Shown here piece by piece: positions 1 to 9,523 of a stretch of DNA of 64,000 nucleotides. Origin of the DNA: an uncultured Alsobacter sp. (GTDB taxonomy: Bacteria > Pseudomonadota > Alphaproteobacteria > Rhizobiales > Beijerinckiaceae); assembly GCF_945952055.1 (NCBI RefSeq), contig NZ_CAMFHB010000012.1, positions 79,020 to 143,019 on the forward strand. The letters run 5' to 3'. The first letter of the stretch is position 1. Every line of letters begins with the position of its first letter. The notes beneath the pieces were generated by a model. That model saw only the letters and a program-made list of their open reading frames with translations. It made no database searches and had not been told where the DNA came from. The position numbers were made by a program, and so were the translations under genes.

Positions 1-677
1 GCCAGCGCCGGTCCGCCCGTGCCCACCGCACCGAGGAACGCCATCAGGGCAGTGATCGCCAGCGTGAACAGGACCGCCCCCAGGACGTCGATGGAGCGCT
101 TCTCGCGCTGCGGGGCCTCCTTGAGGAACAGCAGGTAGCCCAGCGCCGCGAGGGCGCCGATTGGAAGGTTGATCCAGAAGATCCAGGACCACGTCAGGTG
201 CTTCGTGATGAGGCCACCGACCAGGGGACCGACGATGGCCGACGTCGCCCATACGCTCGCCAGGTAGCCCTGCACCTTGCCCCGTTCGGCTGCCGGGTAG
301 AGATCGCCGACCAGCGTCATCGCCACGGGCTGCATGGCGCCCGCGCCGACGCCCTGCAGGAGCCGGAACACGATCAGCGACGGCATGGACCAGGCCAGAC
401 CCGCCAGCGCGGAAAACAGGACGAAGATGCCGATGCCGGCCAGGATCACCGGCTTGCGGCCGAACTGGTCGGCGAGCTTGCCGAAGACCACCGTCATGGC
501 CGTCTGCGACAGGAGGAAGGCCGAGAACACCCAGCTGTAGATGTCCAGCCCGCCGAGTTCCGCCGCGATGCGCGGCATGGCGGTCGAGACGATGGTGGCT
601 TCGATCGCCACCATGAACATGGTCGTCATGACCGAGGCGATGACGAGCGGCCGTGAGGTCTTGGTGGGCTGGTACAT
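1..677 (-). CDS. MFS multidrug exporter, DHA2/EmrB-type (partial)
   Basis: N-terminal 225 residues of a major facilitator exporter; the gene runs off the left edge. The reading frame opens MYQPTKTSRP and continues with EATIVSTAMPRIAAELGG and GKLADQFGRKPVILAG, the helix 1 and loop 2-3 signatures of the 14-helix DHA2 proton-driven drug exporters. About six hydrophobic segments are visible. It is divergent from cydA across a 191-base gap. The substrate cannot be told from sequence. Start chosen at the ATG that precedes the first hydrophobic segment by about ten residues, as usual in the family. Confidence 0.88.
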   Translation of the reverse strand, partial: MYQPTKTSRPLVIASVMTTMFMVAIEATIVSTAMPRIAAELGGLDIYSWVFSAFLLSQTAMTVVFGKLADQFGRKPVILAGIGIFVLFSALAGLAWSMPSLIVFRLLQGVGAGAMQPVAMTLVGDLYPAAERGKVQGYLASVWATSAIVGPLVGGLITKHLTWSWIFWINLPIGALAALGYLLFLKEAPQREKRSIDVLGAVLFTLAITALMAFLGAVGTGGPAL

Positions 678-868
678 GGGAGTTCCGGACCGGCGGCGGG
701 GGAGGGCCGGGGCCCCCTATCGTTAGCCAGTCGGCCGGACGTCGTGAAGTCGCGCGAGCGGGCGGCTGGGCAGCGATCGTCGCGGGCCTGGGTCACCGAG
801 GCTGCTTTCCCCACCGCACTCCTGTACGATCGCCGGCAACCTTTCCGTCAGCACGTGGTTCCCCCGCC

Positions 869-2266
869 ATGGATGCGCTTCTTCTGGCCCGCTGGCAGTT
901 CGCCTTCACGATCAGCGCGCACATCATCTTCCCCGCGTTCTCGATCGGGCTGGCGAGCTATCTGTTCGTGCTGGAGGCCCTCTGGCTGAAGACGGGGCGC
1001 AGCGTCTATCTCGACCTCTTCACCTACTGGAAGAAGATCTTCGCGATCGCCTTCGGCATGGGCGTCGTCTCCGGCATCGTGATGAGCTACCAGTTCGGGA
1101 CGAACTGGAGCGTGTTCTCGGACAAGGTCGGCCCGGTCCTTGGCCCGTTGATGGGCTACGAGGTGCTCTCGGCCTTCTTCCTGGAGGCCGGCTTCCTGGG
1201 CGTGATGCTGTTCGGCATGCAGCGGGTTGGCCCCGTGCTGCACATGCTGGCCACCACCATGGTCGCGGCCGGGACGGCCATGTCGGCCTTCTGGATCCTG
1301 TCGGTGAACAGCTGGATGCAGACGCCGGCGGGCTACGGCACGAACGCGGCCGGACAGTTCATCGTGCTCGACTGGTGGCAGGTCATCTTCAACCCGTCGT
1401 TTCCCTACCGTTTCGTCCACATGGTGCTGGCCGCCTACCTCACCACGGCCTTCGTCGTCGGCGCGGTGGGAGCCTTCCAGCTGCTGCGCGACCGCGGCAA
1501 CGAGGCCGCCCGCACGATGTTTTCGATGGCCATGTGGATGGCCGCCATCGTCGCGCCGATCCAGGTCGTGGCGGGGGATTTTCACGGGCTCAACACCCTG
1601 GAACACCAGCCGGCGAAGATCGCGGCGATGGAGGGGCATTTCGAGACCCGCGCGGGAGCCCCGCTCATCCTGTTCGGCATCCCCGACATGGCCAGGGAGC
1701 GCACGGACTACGCCCTCGAGATCCCGAAGCTCGGCAGCCTCATCCTCACCCATTCCTGGGACGGCACCATCCGCGGGCTCAAGGACTTCCCCCCGCAGGA
1801 CCGCCCGAACGCCCTGATCGTGTTCTGGAGTTTCCGGGTCATGGTGGGGCTGGGCTTCGCGATGGTCGCCATCGGCCTGTGGAGCCTCGTTCTGCGCTGG
1901 CGCCGCAGGCTCTACGACGCGCCGTGGCTCCACCGGGCGGCCGTGGCCATGGGGCCGGCCGGCTTCGGCGCCGTGCTCGCGGGCTGGATCACCACGGAGG
2001 TGGGCCGGCAGCCCTACACGGTCTACGGCCTCCTGCGCACCGCCGACTCCGTCTCGGCCGTCGCGGCCGAGGCCGTCGGCGCCTCGCTGGTCGCCTTCGT
2101 CCTGGTCTATTTCGCGCTGTTCGGCAGCGGCACCTTCTACATCCTGAGGCTGATGTCGCGACCGCCCCACCGCAACGAGCCCGACCTGCCGGCCGATCCC
2201 ATGCGCGCGAGCGGCATCATGCCCGCCCCCGCCATGGACGCCCAGGACACGGTTCCGGTACGCTGA
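869..2266 (+). CDS. cydA: Cytochrome bd-type quinol oxidase subunit I, cyanide-insensitive (CIO) type
   Basis: Subunit I (465 aa) of the bd oxidase, which oxidises quinol and reduces oxygen to water at the inner membrane. The protein opens MDALLLARWQFAFTISAHIIFP; His18 is the expected haem ligand. The block GWITTEVGRQPYTVYGLLRT near residue 371 is the conserved late-helix signature. At 465 residues it is well below the roughly 520 of E. coli CydA, which fits the short Q-loop CioA class. It is followed 11 bases later by cydB. The start is the ATG before the conserved LARxQFA block, not an upstream in-frame codon. The upstream region shows only a weak ribosome site. Confidence 0.95.
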   Translation: MDALLLARWQFAFTISAHIIFPAFSIGLASYLFVLEALWLKTGRSVYLDLFTYWKKIFAIAFGMGVVSGIVMSYQFGTNWSVFSDKVGPVLGPLMGYEVLSAFFLEAGFLGVMLFGMQRVGPVLHMLATTMVAAGTAMSAFWILSVNSWMQTPAGYGTNAAGQFIVLDWWQVIFNPSFPYRFVHMVLAAYLTTAFVVGAVGAFQLLRDRGNEAARTMFSMAMWMAAIVAPIQVVAGDFHGLNTLEHQPAKIAAMEGHFETRAGAPLILFGIPDMARERTDYALEIPKLGSLILTHSWDGTIRGLKDFPPQDRPNALIVFWSFRVMVGLGFAMVAIGLWSLVLRWRRRLYDAPWLHRAAVAMGPAGFGAVLAGWITTEVGRQPYTVYGLLRTADSVSAVAAEAVGASLVAFVLVYFALFGSGTFYILRLMSRPPHRNEPDLPADPMRASGIMPAPAMDAQDTVPVR

Positions 2267-2277
2267 AGGGGGCCGCG

Positions 2278-3282
2278 ATGGAAACCGATCTCGCCTTCGT
2301 CTGGGCCGCCCTCATCGCCTTCGCCGTGCTGGCCTACGTCGTCCTCGACGGTTTCGACCTCGGCGTCGGGATCCTGTTCCCCTTCGTCGAGGAGGAGGCG
2401 CAGCGCGACGACATGATGAACTCGGTCGCGCCCGTGTGGGACGGCAACGAGACCTGGCTGGTGCTGGGCGGCGGCGGGCTCCTGGCCGTGTTCCCGCTCG
2501 CCTACGCGGTGATCCTGCCGGCCCTGTACGTGCCGATCATCGTCATGCTGCTGGGGCTGATCTTCCGCGGCGTCGCCTTCGAGTTCCGCTGGCGCACCCG
2601 CCGCGGCCAGTTCCTCTGGGACTGGGCCTTCGCGGGTGGCTCCACGCTGGCCGCCTTCGCGCAGGGCATCGCCCTGGGTGCGCTGGTGCAGGGCATTCCG
2701 GTCCGCGGTCGCGCCTATGCGGGCGGATGGTGGGACTGGCTGACGCCGTTCAGCGTGCTCACCGGGGTCGCGCTCGTGGTCGGCTTCGCGCTGCTGGGCG
2801 CCACCTGGCTGGTCTTCAAGACGGAGGGCCCGTTGCAGGACAAGGCCTACCGCTTCGCTCGCCTCACGGGCGTCGGGACGCTGCTGGCCATCGCCGCCGT
2901 GAGCCTGTGGACGCCCTTCCTGAACCCGGCCTTCATGCACCGGTGGTTTGCCTGGCCGCAGGCCGTGTTCACCTTTCCGGTGCCGCTGCTGGTGGCGGCC
3001 GCGGCGTTCGTCCTGCTGCGATCGCTCGCGACCAGGCGCGAACTCGCGCCCTTCCTGGCGGCGCTGGCGTTGTTCGTCCTGTCCTATGCGGGGCTGGGCA
3101 TCAGCTTCTATCCCTACATCGTCCCCACCTCGGTCACGATCTGGGAGGCGGCCGCGCCGCCGGAGAGCCTCGCCTTCCTGCTGACCGGCGCCGCCGTGCT
3201 GATCCCGCTCATCCTGGCCTACACCGCCTATTCCTACTGGGTGTTCCGCGGCAAGGTGCATGTCGGCGGGGGCTATCATTAG
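2278..3282 (+). CDS. cydB: Cytochrome bd-type quinol oxidase subunit II
   Basis: Subunit II (334 aa), an integral membrane partner of CydA. The sequence opens METDLAFVWAALIAFAVLAYVVLDGFDLGVG, the family N-terminus, and carries the conserved block VAPVWDGNETWLVLGGGGL near residue 46 and GLIFRGVAFEFR near residue 94. Roughly eight to nine hydrophobic helices. It is transcribed with cydA (11-base gap), and its last 23 bases overlap the start of the small third subunit gene. Length is normal for the CIO class. Confidence 0.95.
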   Translation: METDLAFVWAALIAFAVLAYVVLDGFDLGVGILFPFVEEEAQRDDMMNSVAPVWDGNETWLVLGGGGLLAVFPLAYAVILPALYVPIIVMLLGLIFRGVAFEFRWRTRRGQFLWDWAFAGGSTLAAFAQGIALGALVQGIPVRGRAYAGGWWDWLTPFSVLTGVALVVGFALLGATWLVFKTEGPLQDKAYRFARLTGVGTLLAIAAVSLWTPFLNPAFMHRWFAWPQAVFTFPVPLLVAAAAFVLLRSLATRRELAPFLAALALFVLSYAGLGISFYPYIVPTSVTIWEAAAPPESLAFLLTGAAVLIPLILAYTAYSYWVFRGKVHVGGGYH

Positions 3283-3400
3283 GCCTTCCGCGCCCGGCCC
3301 CTGGTGGAAGCGCGTGGCCTGGTTCGTCGGCCTGTGGGCGGCCAGCGTCGCGGCCCTCGGCGTCGTCGGCCTGCTGATCCGCACCGCTTTGCGGCTCTGA
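3260..3400 (+). CDS. DUF2474 small membrane subunit of bd oxidase (CydX-like)
   Basis: A 46-residue protein with one transmembrane helix (VAWFVGLWAASVAALGVVGLLIR) after a short basic-aromatic segment PWWKR. It begins inside the end of cydB in another frame (23-base overlap), so it is probably translationally coupled. DUF2474 proteins sit at this position behind many CIO-type cydAB pairs and are thought to play the part of CydX, stabilising the oxidase; that role is inference here. Confidence 0.8.
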   Translation: MSAGAIIRPSAPGPWWKRVAWFVGLWAASVAALGVVGLLIRTALRL

Positions 3401-3461
3401 TTGCGCTTGTCCGGCCACTTGCGGATTGATCGCGCGGCCCGGCTGTGGTTACGTCGCGCCC

Positions 3462-3521
3462 ATGCGAGTTCGGACCATCCTCTGGGATCTGACCCTTCGA
3501 CTTAGCCGCCCGGCGCTCTGA
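3462..3521 (+). promoter_or_regulatory. Possible leucine leader peptide upstream of leuA
   Basis: A 19-codon open frame, MRVRTILWDLTLRLSRPAL, lies 90 bases before leuA. Five of 19 residues are Leu, two of them encoded by CTT, a codon little used in this GC-rich DNA, and there is one Ile. Its stop codon falls at the loop of a perfect 9-bp hairpin (3509-3529). This looks like an attenuator leader for leucine biosynthesis, but there is no clear ribosome site, the Leu codons are not consecutive and no U-tract follows. Part of the sequence also resembles the CCTTCGACT core of local repeats. Confidence 0.4.
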
Positions 3522-3529
3522 GCGCCGGG
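3509..3529 (+). promoter_or_regulatory. GC-rich hairpin in the leuA leader
   Basis: Perfect 9-bp inverted repeat (CCCGGCGCT / AGCGCCGGG) with loop CTG overlapping the stop codon of the putative leader peptide. It could be a pause or anti-terminator stem. It lacks a following T-run, so it is not a standard intrinsic terminator. Confidence 0.5.
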
Positions 3530-3583
3530 GTTCAAGGCTTGTCCATCGCATTGCGGCTCGTCGGGCGCCTCTCGCCGACCTGA

Positions 3584-5287
<1,704 letters not shown>

Positions 5288-5310
5288 GCACCCTCTGCTC
5301 TCTCTGAGCC

Positions 5311-5397
5311 GTCATGCCCGGGCTTGGCCCGGGCATCGACGACTCTGCCGGGGCCATCCGCAGTCGTGGATGGCCGGGCCAAGCCCGGCCAGGACGC
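5311..5397. repeat. Palindromic intergenic repeat, family A copy 1
   Basis: About 87-base element with arms GCCCGGGCTTGGCCCGGGC and GGCCGGGCCAAGCCCGGCC around a GTCGTGGATG-like core. It lies between the convergent ends of leuA and the cyclase gene. Four more copies occur at about 14.9, 19.0, 41.3 and 47.2 kb. Confidence 0.85.
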
Positions 5398-5421
5398 GGA
5401 GAGGGAGTGCAAACCGATGTC

Positions 5422-6240
5422 TCACACGAAGGCCATCACGCGGCCGGGACCGCCGCTGCTGCCTTTGAACTTCGGCGCGCCGGCGACCAGCGTGGCTCCC
5501 GTCGGCGGAAGGGCCGCCAGGTTGGCCACGGCCTCGATGCCATAGCGCCCCGAGCCGAGCCAGGCGTAGTGGACGGCGAAGTCCTTTGACGGCCCGTGGT
5601 CGAGCGACAGCGTGTCGACCGCGATGCCCGCGACGTTGCGCTCCTTGGCGAGGAAGTCGATGGCCTCCAGGTGGAAGCCGGGGAAATGCAGCGTCTTGGC
5701 GGCGTCCTCGCCGCGGAACTTCGCCGTTCCCAGATGCGCATCCCATCCCGACAGCATCGCGACGCAGGCCCCGTCCGGGATGCGGCCGTTCTTCGCTTCG
5801 AAGGCCTTCAGGTCGTCCGGCGTGACGCGGTAGTCCGCGTCGGCGGCGGCCTTGGACCTGACGTCCACCACCGCGATCGGGCACACGAGCTTGTCGAGAG
5901 GGATCTGGTCGACGCTCTGGCCGTCCGCGCTGAAGTGAAACGGGGCGTCGAAATGCGTCCCGGCGTGCTCGCCGTAGCTGAGGTTGTAGAGGTTGAACTT
6001 GTCCTTGGCCCAGCTGAAGGCCATCTCGCGCGCATAGGCCGGCGTCCCGAAATAGGTCGGGAAGTCGGGCGTCAGCGTGTGCGTCAGATCCACGACCTGG
6101 CGGTATCGCAGGGTCCGCTCCTGCGCGTCGGCGCCCGACGGCGCCACGGCCGCGGCGGCCGCCCCCGCGGCGGCGATCCTGAAGAAGGACCTGCGGTCCA
6201 TGCGGGCCTTCACGCTCTCGATCACGCAGACGTGGCACAT
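5422..6240 (-). CDS. Cyclase-family metal hydrolase (kynurenine formamidase-like), exported
   Basis: 272 aa. The metal-binding block HAGTHFDAPFHF (near residue 100) marks the cyclase/KynB-like metal-dependent hydrolase superfamily, which opens lactams, formamides and similar bonds. The N-terminus MCHVCVIESVKARM then DRRSFFRIAAAGAAAAA shows a twin-arginine motif and an Ala-rich hydrophobic stretch ending ADAQE, so Tat export is likely. The odd cysteine-containing leader before RR is kept, because close relatives in this order appear to share it and no better start exists. Divergent from the isomerase gene (153-base gap). The substrate is unknown. Confidence 0.8.
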   Translation of the reverse strand: MCHVCVIESVKARMDRRSFFRIAAAGAAAAAVAPSGADAQERTLRYRQVVDLTHTLTPDFPTYFGTPAYAREMAFSWAKDKFNLYNLSYGEHAGTHFDAPFHFSADGQSVDQIPLDKLVCPIAVVDVRSKAAADADYRVTPDDLKAFEAKNGRIPDGACVAMLSGWDAHLGTAKFRGEDAAKTLHFPGFHLEAIDFLAKERNVAGIAVDTLSLDHGPSKDFAVHYAWLGSGRYGIEAVANLAALPPTGATLVAGAPKFKGSSGGPGRVMAFV

Positions 6241-6393
6241 GGCGATTTGCTCCCTCGCTTTTCTCCCCGAGCATCCATTCTCGGTGGTGCAGGCGTCGTC
6301 TGTCGAGCGGAAGTCGAAGGTCCCGCCGGGGCATGTTGTCTGGGCGGCGGCCTTGCTGCACTGTCGCGTGGTCCATTCCAGCGGGAGACGCCC

Positions 6394-7239
6394 ATGTCCC
6401 TGTCCGACGTCTCCGCGCGGGGGCCATCCTTCGGCCTGTCGCCGCTCGGTTTTCTCGATCTGCCCCCTCCCGACCTGATCCGCGTGGCGGCGCAGGCGGG
6501 GTTCGCCGCCGTGGGCCTGCGGACCGCGCCGGCCGTTCCCGGCGGTGCCGCCTACGCGCTCGAGGACGATCCGGCCCTCCTGCGGGCCACGGCCGATGCC
6601 GCGGCGGCCTGGGGCCTGCGCATCCGCACCATCGAGATGATCAGCCTGTCGCGCGAGACGACGGCGGCGGCGCTGCGCCCCGTGTTCGAGGCCGGCGCCC
6701 GCATCGGCGCGACGCGGGTGCTGTGCACCGGCAACGATACCGACCTCGCCGCGGTGAGCGAGGCCTTCGCCGTCGCGTGCGGGGCCGCGGCGGAGTTCGG
6801 CCTCGGCGTCGACCTGGAGTTCATGCGCTTCCGCTCCGTGCAGACGCTGGAGCAGGCGGTCGAGGTGGTGCGGCGGGCCGGGATGCCCAACGGTGCCATC
6901 GTGCTCGACTGTCTTCACCTGATCCGCTCGGGCGGGACGGCCGCCCAGGTCGCGGCTCTTCCGAGGGGCGCCATCGGCAATCTGCAGGTGTGCGACGCCC
7001 CCGCCGCTTCGCCGCCGCCCGAGGGGCTCGCGACGGAGGCCCGGGAGAACCGGCTTCCGCCCGGGGAGGGAGACCTGCCCCTCGCGGACATCCTGCGCGC
7101 GGCCGGGCCGGTCGATGCCGTCGATGCGGAGGTGCCGCTGGGCGCGGCCTTCTCCCACCTCGATGCGCTCGGCAAGGCCCGCGTCGTCCACGCGGCGACC
7201 GCGCGCGTGCTCGGCGGCCTCGCCTGGAAGAGGGCCTGA
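6394..7239 (+). CDS. TIM-barrel sugar-phosphate isomerase/epimerase-like protein
   Basis: 281 aa, AP-endonuclease-2-like TIM barrel (xylose-isomerase-like). Visible blocks: LGFLDLPPPDLIRVAAQAGFAAVGLR (strand/helix 1), GARIGATRVLCTGND, FGLGVDLEFMRFRSVQTLEQAVEVV with the Glu expected at a metal site, and IVLDCLHLIRSGG with a His. A good ribosome site (GCGGGAG) precedes the ATG. It is 88 bases upstream of a Bug-type binding protein on the same strand, suggesting a small carboxylate or sugar-acid pathway. The exact reaction is not determinable. Confidence 0.75.
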   Translation: MSLSDVSARGPSFGLSPLGFLDLPPPDLIRVAAQAGFAAVGLRTAPAVPGGAAYALEDDPALLRATADAAAAWGLRIRTIEMISLSRETTAAALRPVFEAGARIGATRVLCTGNDTDLAAVSEAFAVACGAAAEFGLGVDLEFMRFRSVQTLEQAVEVVRRAGMPNGAIVLDCLHLIRSGGTAAQVAALPRGAIGNLQVCDAPAASPPPEGLATEARENRLPPGEGDLPLADILRAAGPVDAVDAEVPLGAAFSHLDALGKARVVHAATARVLGGLAWKRA

Positions 7240-7327
7240 CCGCACGGCCGGTCTTGCCGGCCCCGCGGCGATCCGCAATCATCCCGCCGCGAACCAGAGA
7301 GTTGCGTCGAAGGACAGGGAGGACACC

Positions 7328-8317
7328 ATGGGACTGAACCGTCGCGCCGTGCTGGCGGGGCTCGGAGCTTCGTCGTTGGCATTGACCGGGCGCGCGCGGG
7401 CGCAGGCCCCCTGGGCGCCGTCACGCCCCATCCGGCTTGTGGTGGCCTATCCGGCGGGCGGGCCGACCGACGTGATCGCCCGCATCGTCGCGCAGGATCT
7501 CTCGACGGTGCTCGGGCAGAACGTCATCGTCGAGAACGTCGGCGGCGCCGCCGGTGCGCTCGGTACGCGTCAGGTGGCCCGCGCCGAACCGGACGGCCAC
7601 GTCATCACGTTCGGCAACAACCAGACGCATGGCAACAATATGTTCATGCTGAAGGAGCCCGGCTACGACGCGGTGAAGGACTTCGCGCCGCTGGCCGGCG
7701 TCGGCGCCTTCGAGCACGTGTTCGTGGTTCGCAAGGACCTGCCGGCGGCGAGCATCGGCGAGGTCATCAAGCTCGCGAAGGACAAGCCCGGCGAGCTCAA
7801 CTACGGCTCGACGGGAATCGGGTCGGGTTCGCACCTGTCCACCGAGCTGTTCATGGCCCGCACGGGCATCAAGATGACCCACGTGCCTTACCGGGGCGCC
7901 GCGCAGCTCGTGCAGGACATGATCGGCGGCCGCATCGACATCGCCAACTCGACGCTGCCCAGCGTCATCGCGCAGGTGCAGGACAAGGCCCTGCGCGGCG
8001 TCGCCATCGGCAGCCCCAAGCGCAATGCCAAGCTTCCCGACGTCCCGACGCTGTCCGAGCAGGGCATCACGGGCGCCGACGCCTCCTCGTGGACCGGCTT
8101 CTTCGCGCCCGCCGCCACCCCGAAGCCCGCCCAGGACCGCCTCTCGCGGGAGATCATGGCCAGCCTGCGCAAGCCCGACGTGGTGTCCGCCATCGAGAAG
8201 CTCGGCTTCACCATCGACATCCGCGACCCGGAGGCCTTCCGGCCCTACCAGATCAAGGAGATCGAGGTGTGGACCAACATCGCCAAGGCCGCCGGGATCA
8301 AGCCCGAGGAGGGGTGA
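7328..8317 (+). CDS. Bug/TctC-type periplasmic solute-binding protein
   Basis: 329 aa. Secreted binding protein of the tripartite tricarboxylate transporter family: signal with twin Arg (MGLNRRAVLAGLGASSLALTG), then RPIRLVVAYPAGGPTDVIARIVA and NVGGAAGALGTRQVARAEPDGH, the two hallmark Bug ligand-loop segments. No TctA/TctB membrane genes are nearby, which is common for the many orphan Bug proteins of beta- and alphaproteobacteria. Ligand probably a carboxylate. Likely co-transcribed with the isomerase gene upstream. Confidence 0.88.
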   Translation: MGLNRRAVLAGLGASSLALTGRARAQAPWAPSRPIRLVVAYPAGGPTDVIARIVAQDLSTVLGQNVIVENVGGAAGALGTRQVARAEPDGHVITFGNNQTHGNNMFMLKEPGYDAVKDFAPLAGVGAFEHVFVVRKDLPAASIGEVIKLAKDKPGELNYGSTGIGSGSHLSTELFMARTGIKMTHVPYRGAAQLVQDMIGGRIDIANSTLPSVIAQVQDKALRGVAIGSPKRNAKLPDVPTLSEQGITGADASSWTGFFAPAATPKPAQDRLSREIMASLRKPDVVSAIEKLGFTIDIRDPEAFRPYQIKEIEVWTNIAKAAGIKPEEG

Positions 8318-8351
8318 GAGTAGGTTCCTTGTTCCGACCGCCCCCACCCCC

Positions 8352-8463
8352 CTCATCCTGAGCCATGGCCCGGAGGGCCATGAGTCGAAGGACGCAGGAA
8401 GGAGCAGCTGCCGGCACCCTGCGTCCTTCGACTCGGCCGCGCTGCGGCCGGCTCAGGATGAGG
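8352..8463. repeat. Palindromic intergenic repeat, family B copy 1
   Basis: 112-base element with outer arms CTCATCCTGAGC / GCTCAGGATGAG and inner arms TGAGTCGAAGGACGCAGG / CTGCGTCCTTCGACTC. It sits between two convergent genes and may act as a bidirectional terminator. A second copy is at 42995-43109. Confidence 0.85.
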
Positions 8464-8478
8464 GCCGTTTGTATTTCG

Positions 8479-9501
8479 TCAGGGCTTCCTGGCAATCGCG
8501 ACGGCCCTGTTCCCCAGGTGCAGGCGCATGACGATGTCCTGGTTGTGGTTGCCGAAGCCGCGGCCGAAAATGTTGACGCCGCCAGGGCGTCCCACCGCCT
8601 CGTCGATGCCGATGCGCAGGCGGATCGAGTGGTGTTCGGAGAGCTTGAGGTCGGTGGTGGTGACGTCGCTGATCTTCTGGTCGCCGAGGAACGTGCCTTG
8701 CGGGCCGATCCGCCAGCTCGTCAGGATCCCGTACTGCGAGCCTTCGAGCTTCCACCATTTCGGGGTGAACTTGCCGCGCTGGTCGCCGTAGTCGCCGGGC
8801 GAGGTCCAGGTCCCGACCTTCACTTCGTTCACCCAGAGGCTGATGTCGGACGGCCAATTGGTGTTCGTGCCGGGCACCTCGGACGAGAGTTCCATCTCGA
8901 ACTCCAGCGTCTCGACAGGCGCGCCGACGACCTTGGCGTTGTTGGGGAACTTGTACTCGACGTAGCCGCGGCCGAACCAGATCAGCGCCGCCTGCACGCG
9001 GGCCGGGTCCAGGAACAGGTCCGGCACGTCGAGGACGCCGATGATGTTCTCCCGCGAGCACAGGCCGCAGGGGGCCGCGACGTTGTAGCTCGTGTAGAGG
9101 CCGAGCGGCATCTCGACCTCGATGACGTTCTTCTCCCGGCTGGTCTCCTCGGGATCGAGGCGGACGACGATCTCGTCGAAGCGTGCGGCGCAGATCTTCT
9201 GCTGGCCCTTGCTCGCCTTGCCGAGCGTCGTCTCGATGAGCTCGGCCTCCTCCAGGATCTGGATGTTGCTGGCGATCGTCGACTGCGGCAGATCCAGCGC
9301 CTCGGCGATGCTGTTGACGTTCAGTGGTCCATGCCGGCGCAACAGTCGCAGGATGCGAAGCCGGACCGGGGAGGCGAGACCCCGCAGGACCCCGAACTGC
9401 CGCTCGGGATCCACCACGAGGAAGGACCGGACGCCATCTGCCGTCTCGGCCTTCCGGCGGGTCGGCGCCTTGGCGCCGCCCGGCTTGCTTCGATCGAGCA
9501 T
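8479..9501 (-). CDS. ArsR-like winged-helix regulator with large beta-rich C-terminal domain
   Basis: 340 aa. Residues about 35-105 form a winged helix (LASPVRLRILRLLRRHGPLNVNSIAEALDLPQSTIASNIQILEEAELI). The remaining 230 residues contain Cys-x2-Cys (CGLCSRENIIGV), many aromatic beta-type segments and the late block NIFGRGFGNHNQD. I do not recognise this domain by name; it may sense a sugar. The gene follows the GH51 arabinofuranosidase by 22 bases and is probably the local regulator of the arabinoside operon. Start taken at the only ATG ahead of the DNA-binding domain. Confidence 0.75.
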   Translation of the reverse strand: MLDRSKPGGAKAPTRRKAETADGVRSFLVVDPERQFGVLRGLASPVRLRILRLLRRHGPLNVNSIAEALDLPQSTIASNIQILEEAELIETTLGKASKGQQKICAARFDEIVVRLDPEETSREKNVIEVEMPLGLYTSYNVAAPCGLCSRENIIGVLDVPDLFLDPARVQAALIWFGRGYVEYKFPNNAKVVGAPVETLEFEMELSSEVPGTNTNWPSDISLWVNEVKVGTWTSPGDYGDQRGKFTPKWWKLEGSQYGILTSWRIGPQGTFLGDQKISDVTTTDLKLSEHHSIRLRIGIDEAVGRPGGVNIFGRGFGNHNQDIVMRLHLGNRAVAIARKP

Positions 9502-9523
9502 CGCGTCCCTCGGTGCGCGGTTC

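Noticed and set aside
848..2170. 440-codon open frame antisense to cydA
   Set aside because: Rich in D, H, R, G with no domain; a GC-driven shadow of the cydA frame.
6231..6256. Sigma-54 promoter near TGGCACATGGCGATTTGC
   Set aside because: Spacing between GG and GC is 13, not 10.
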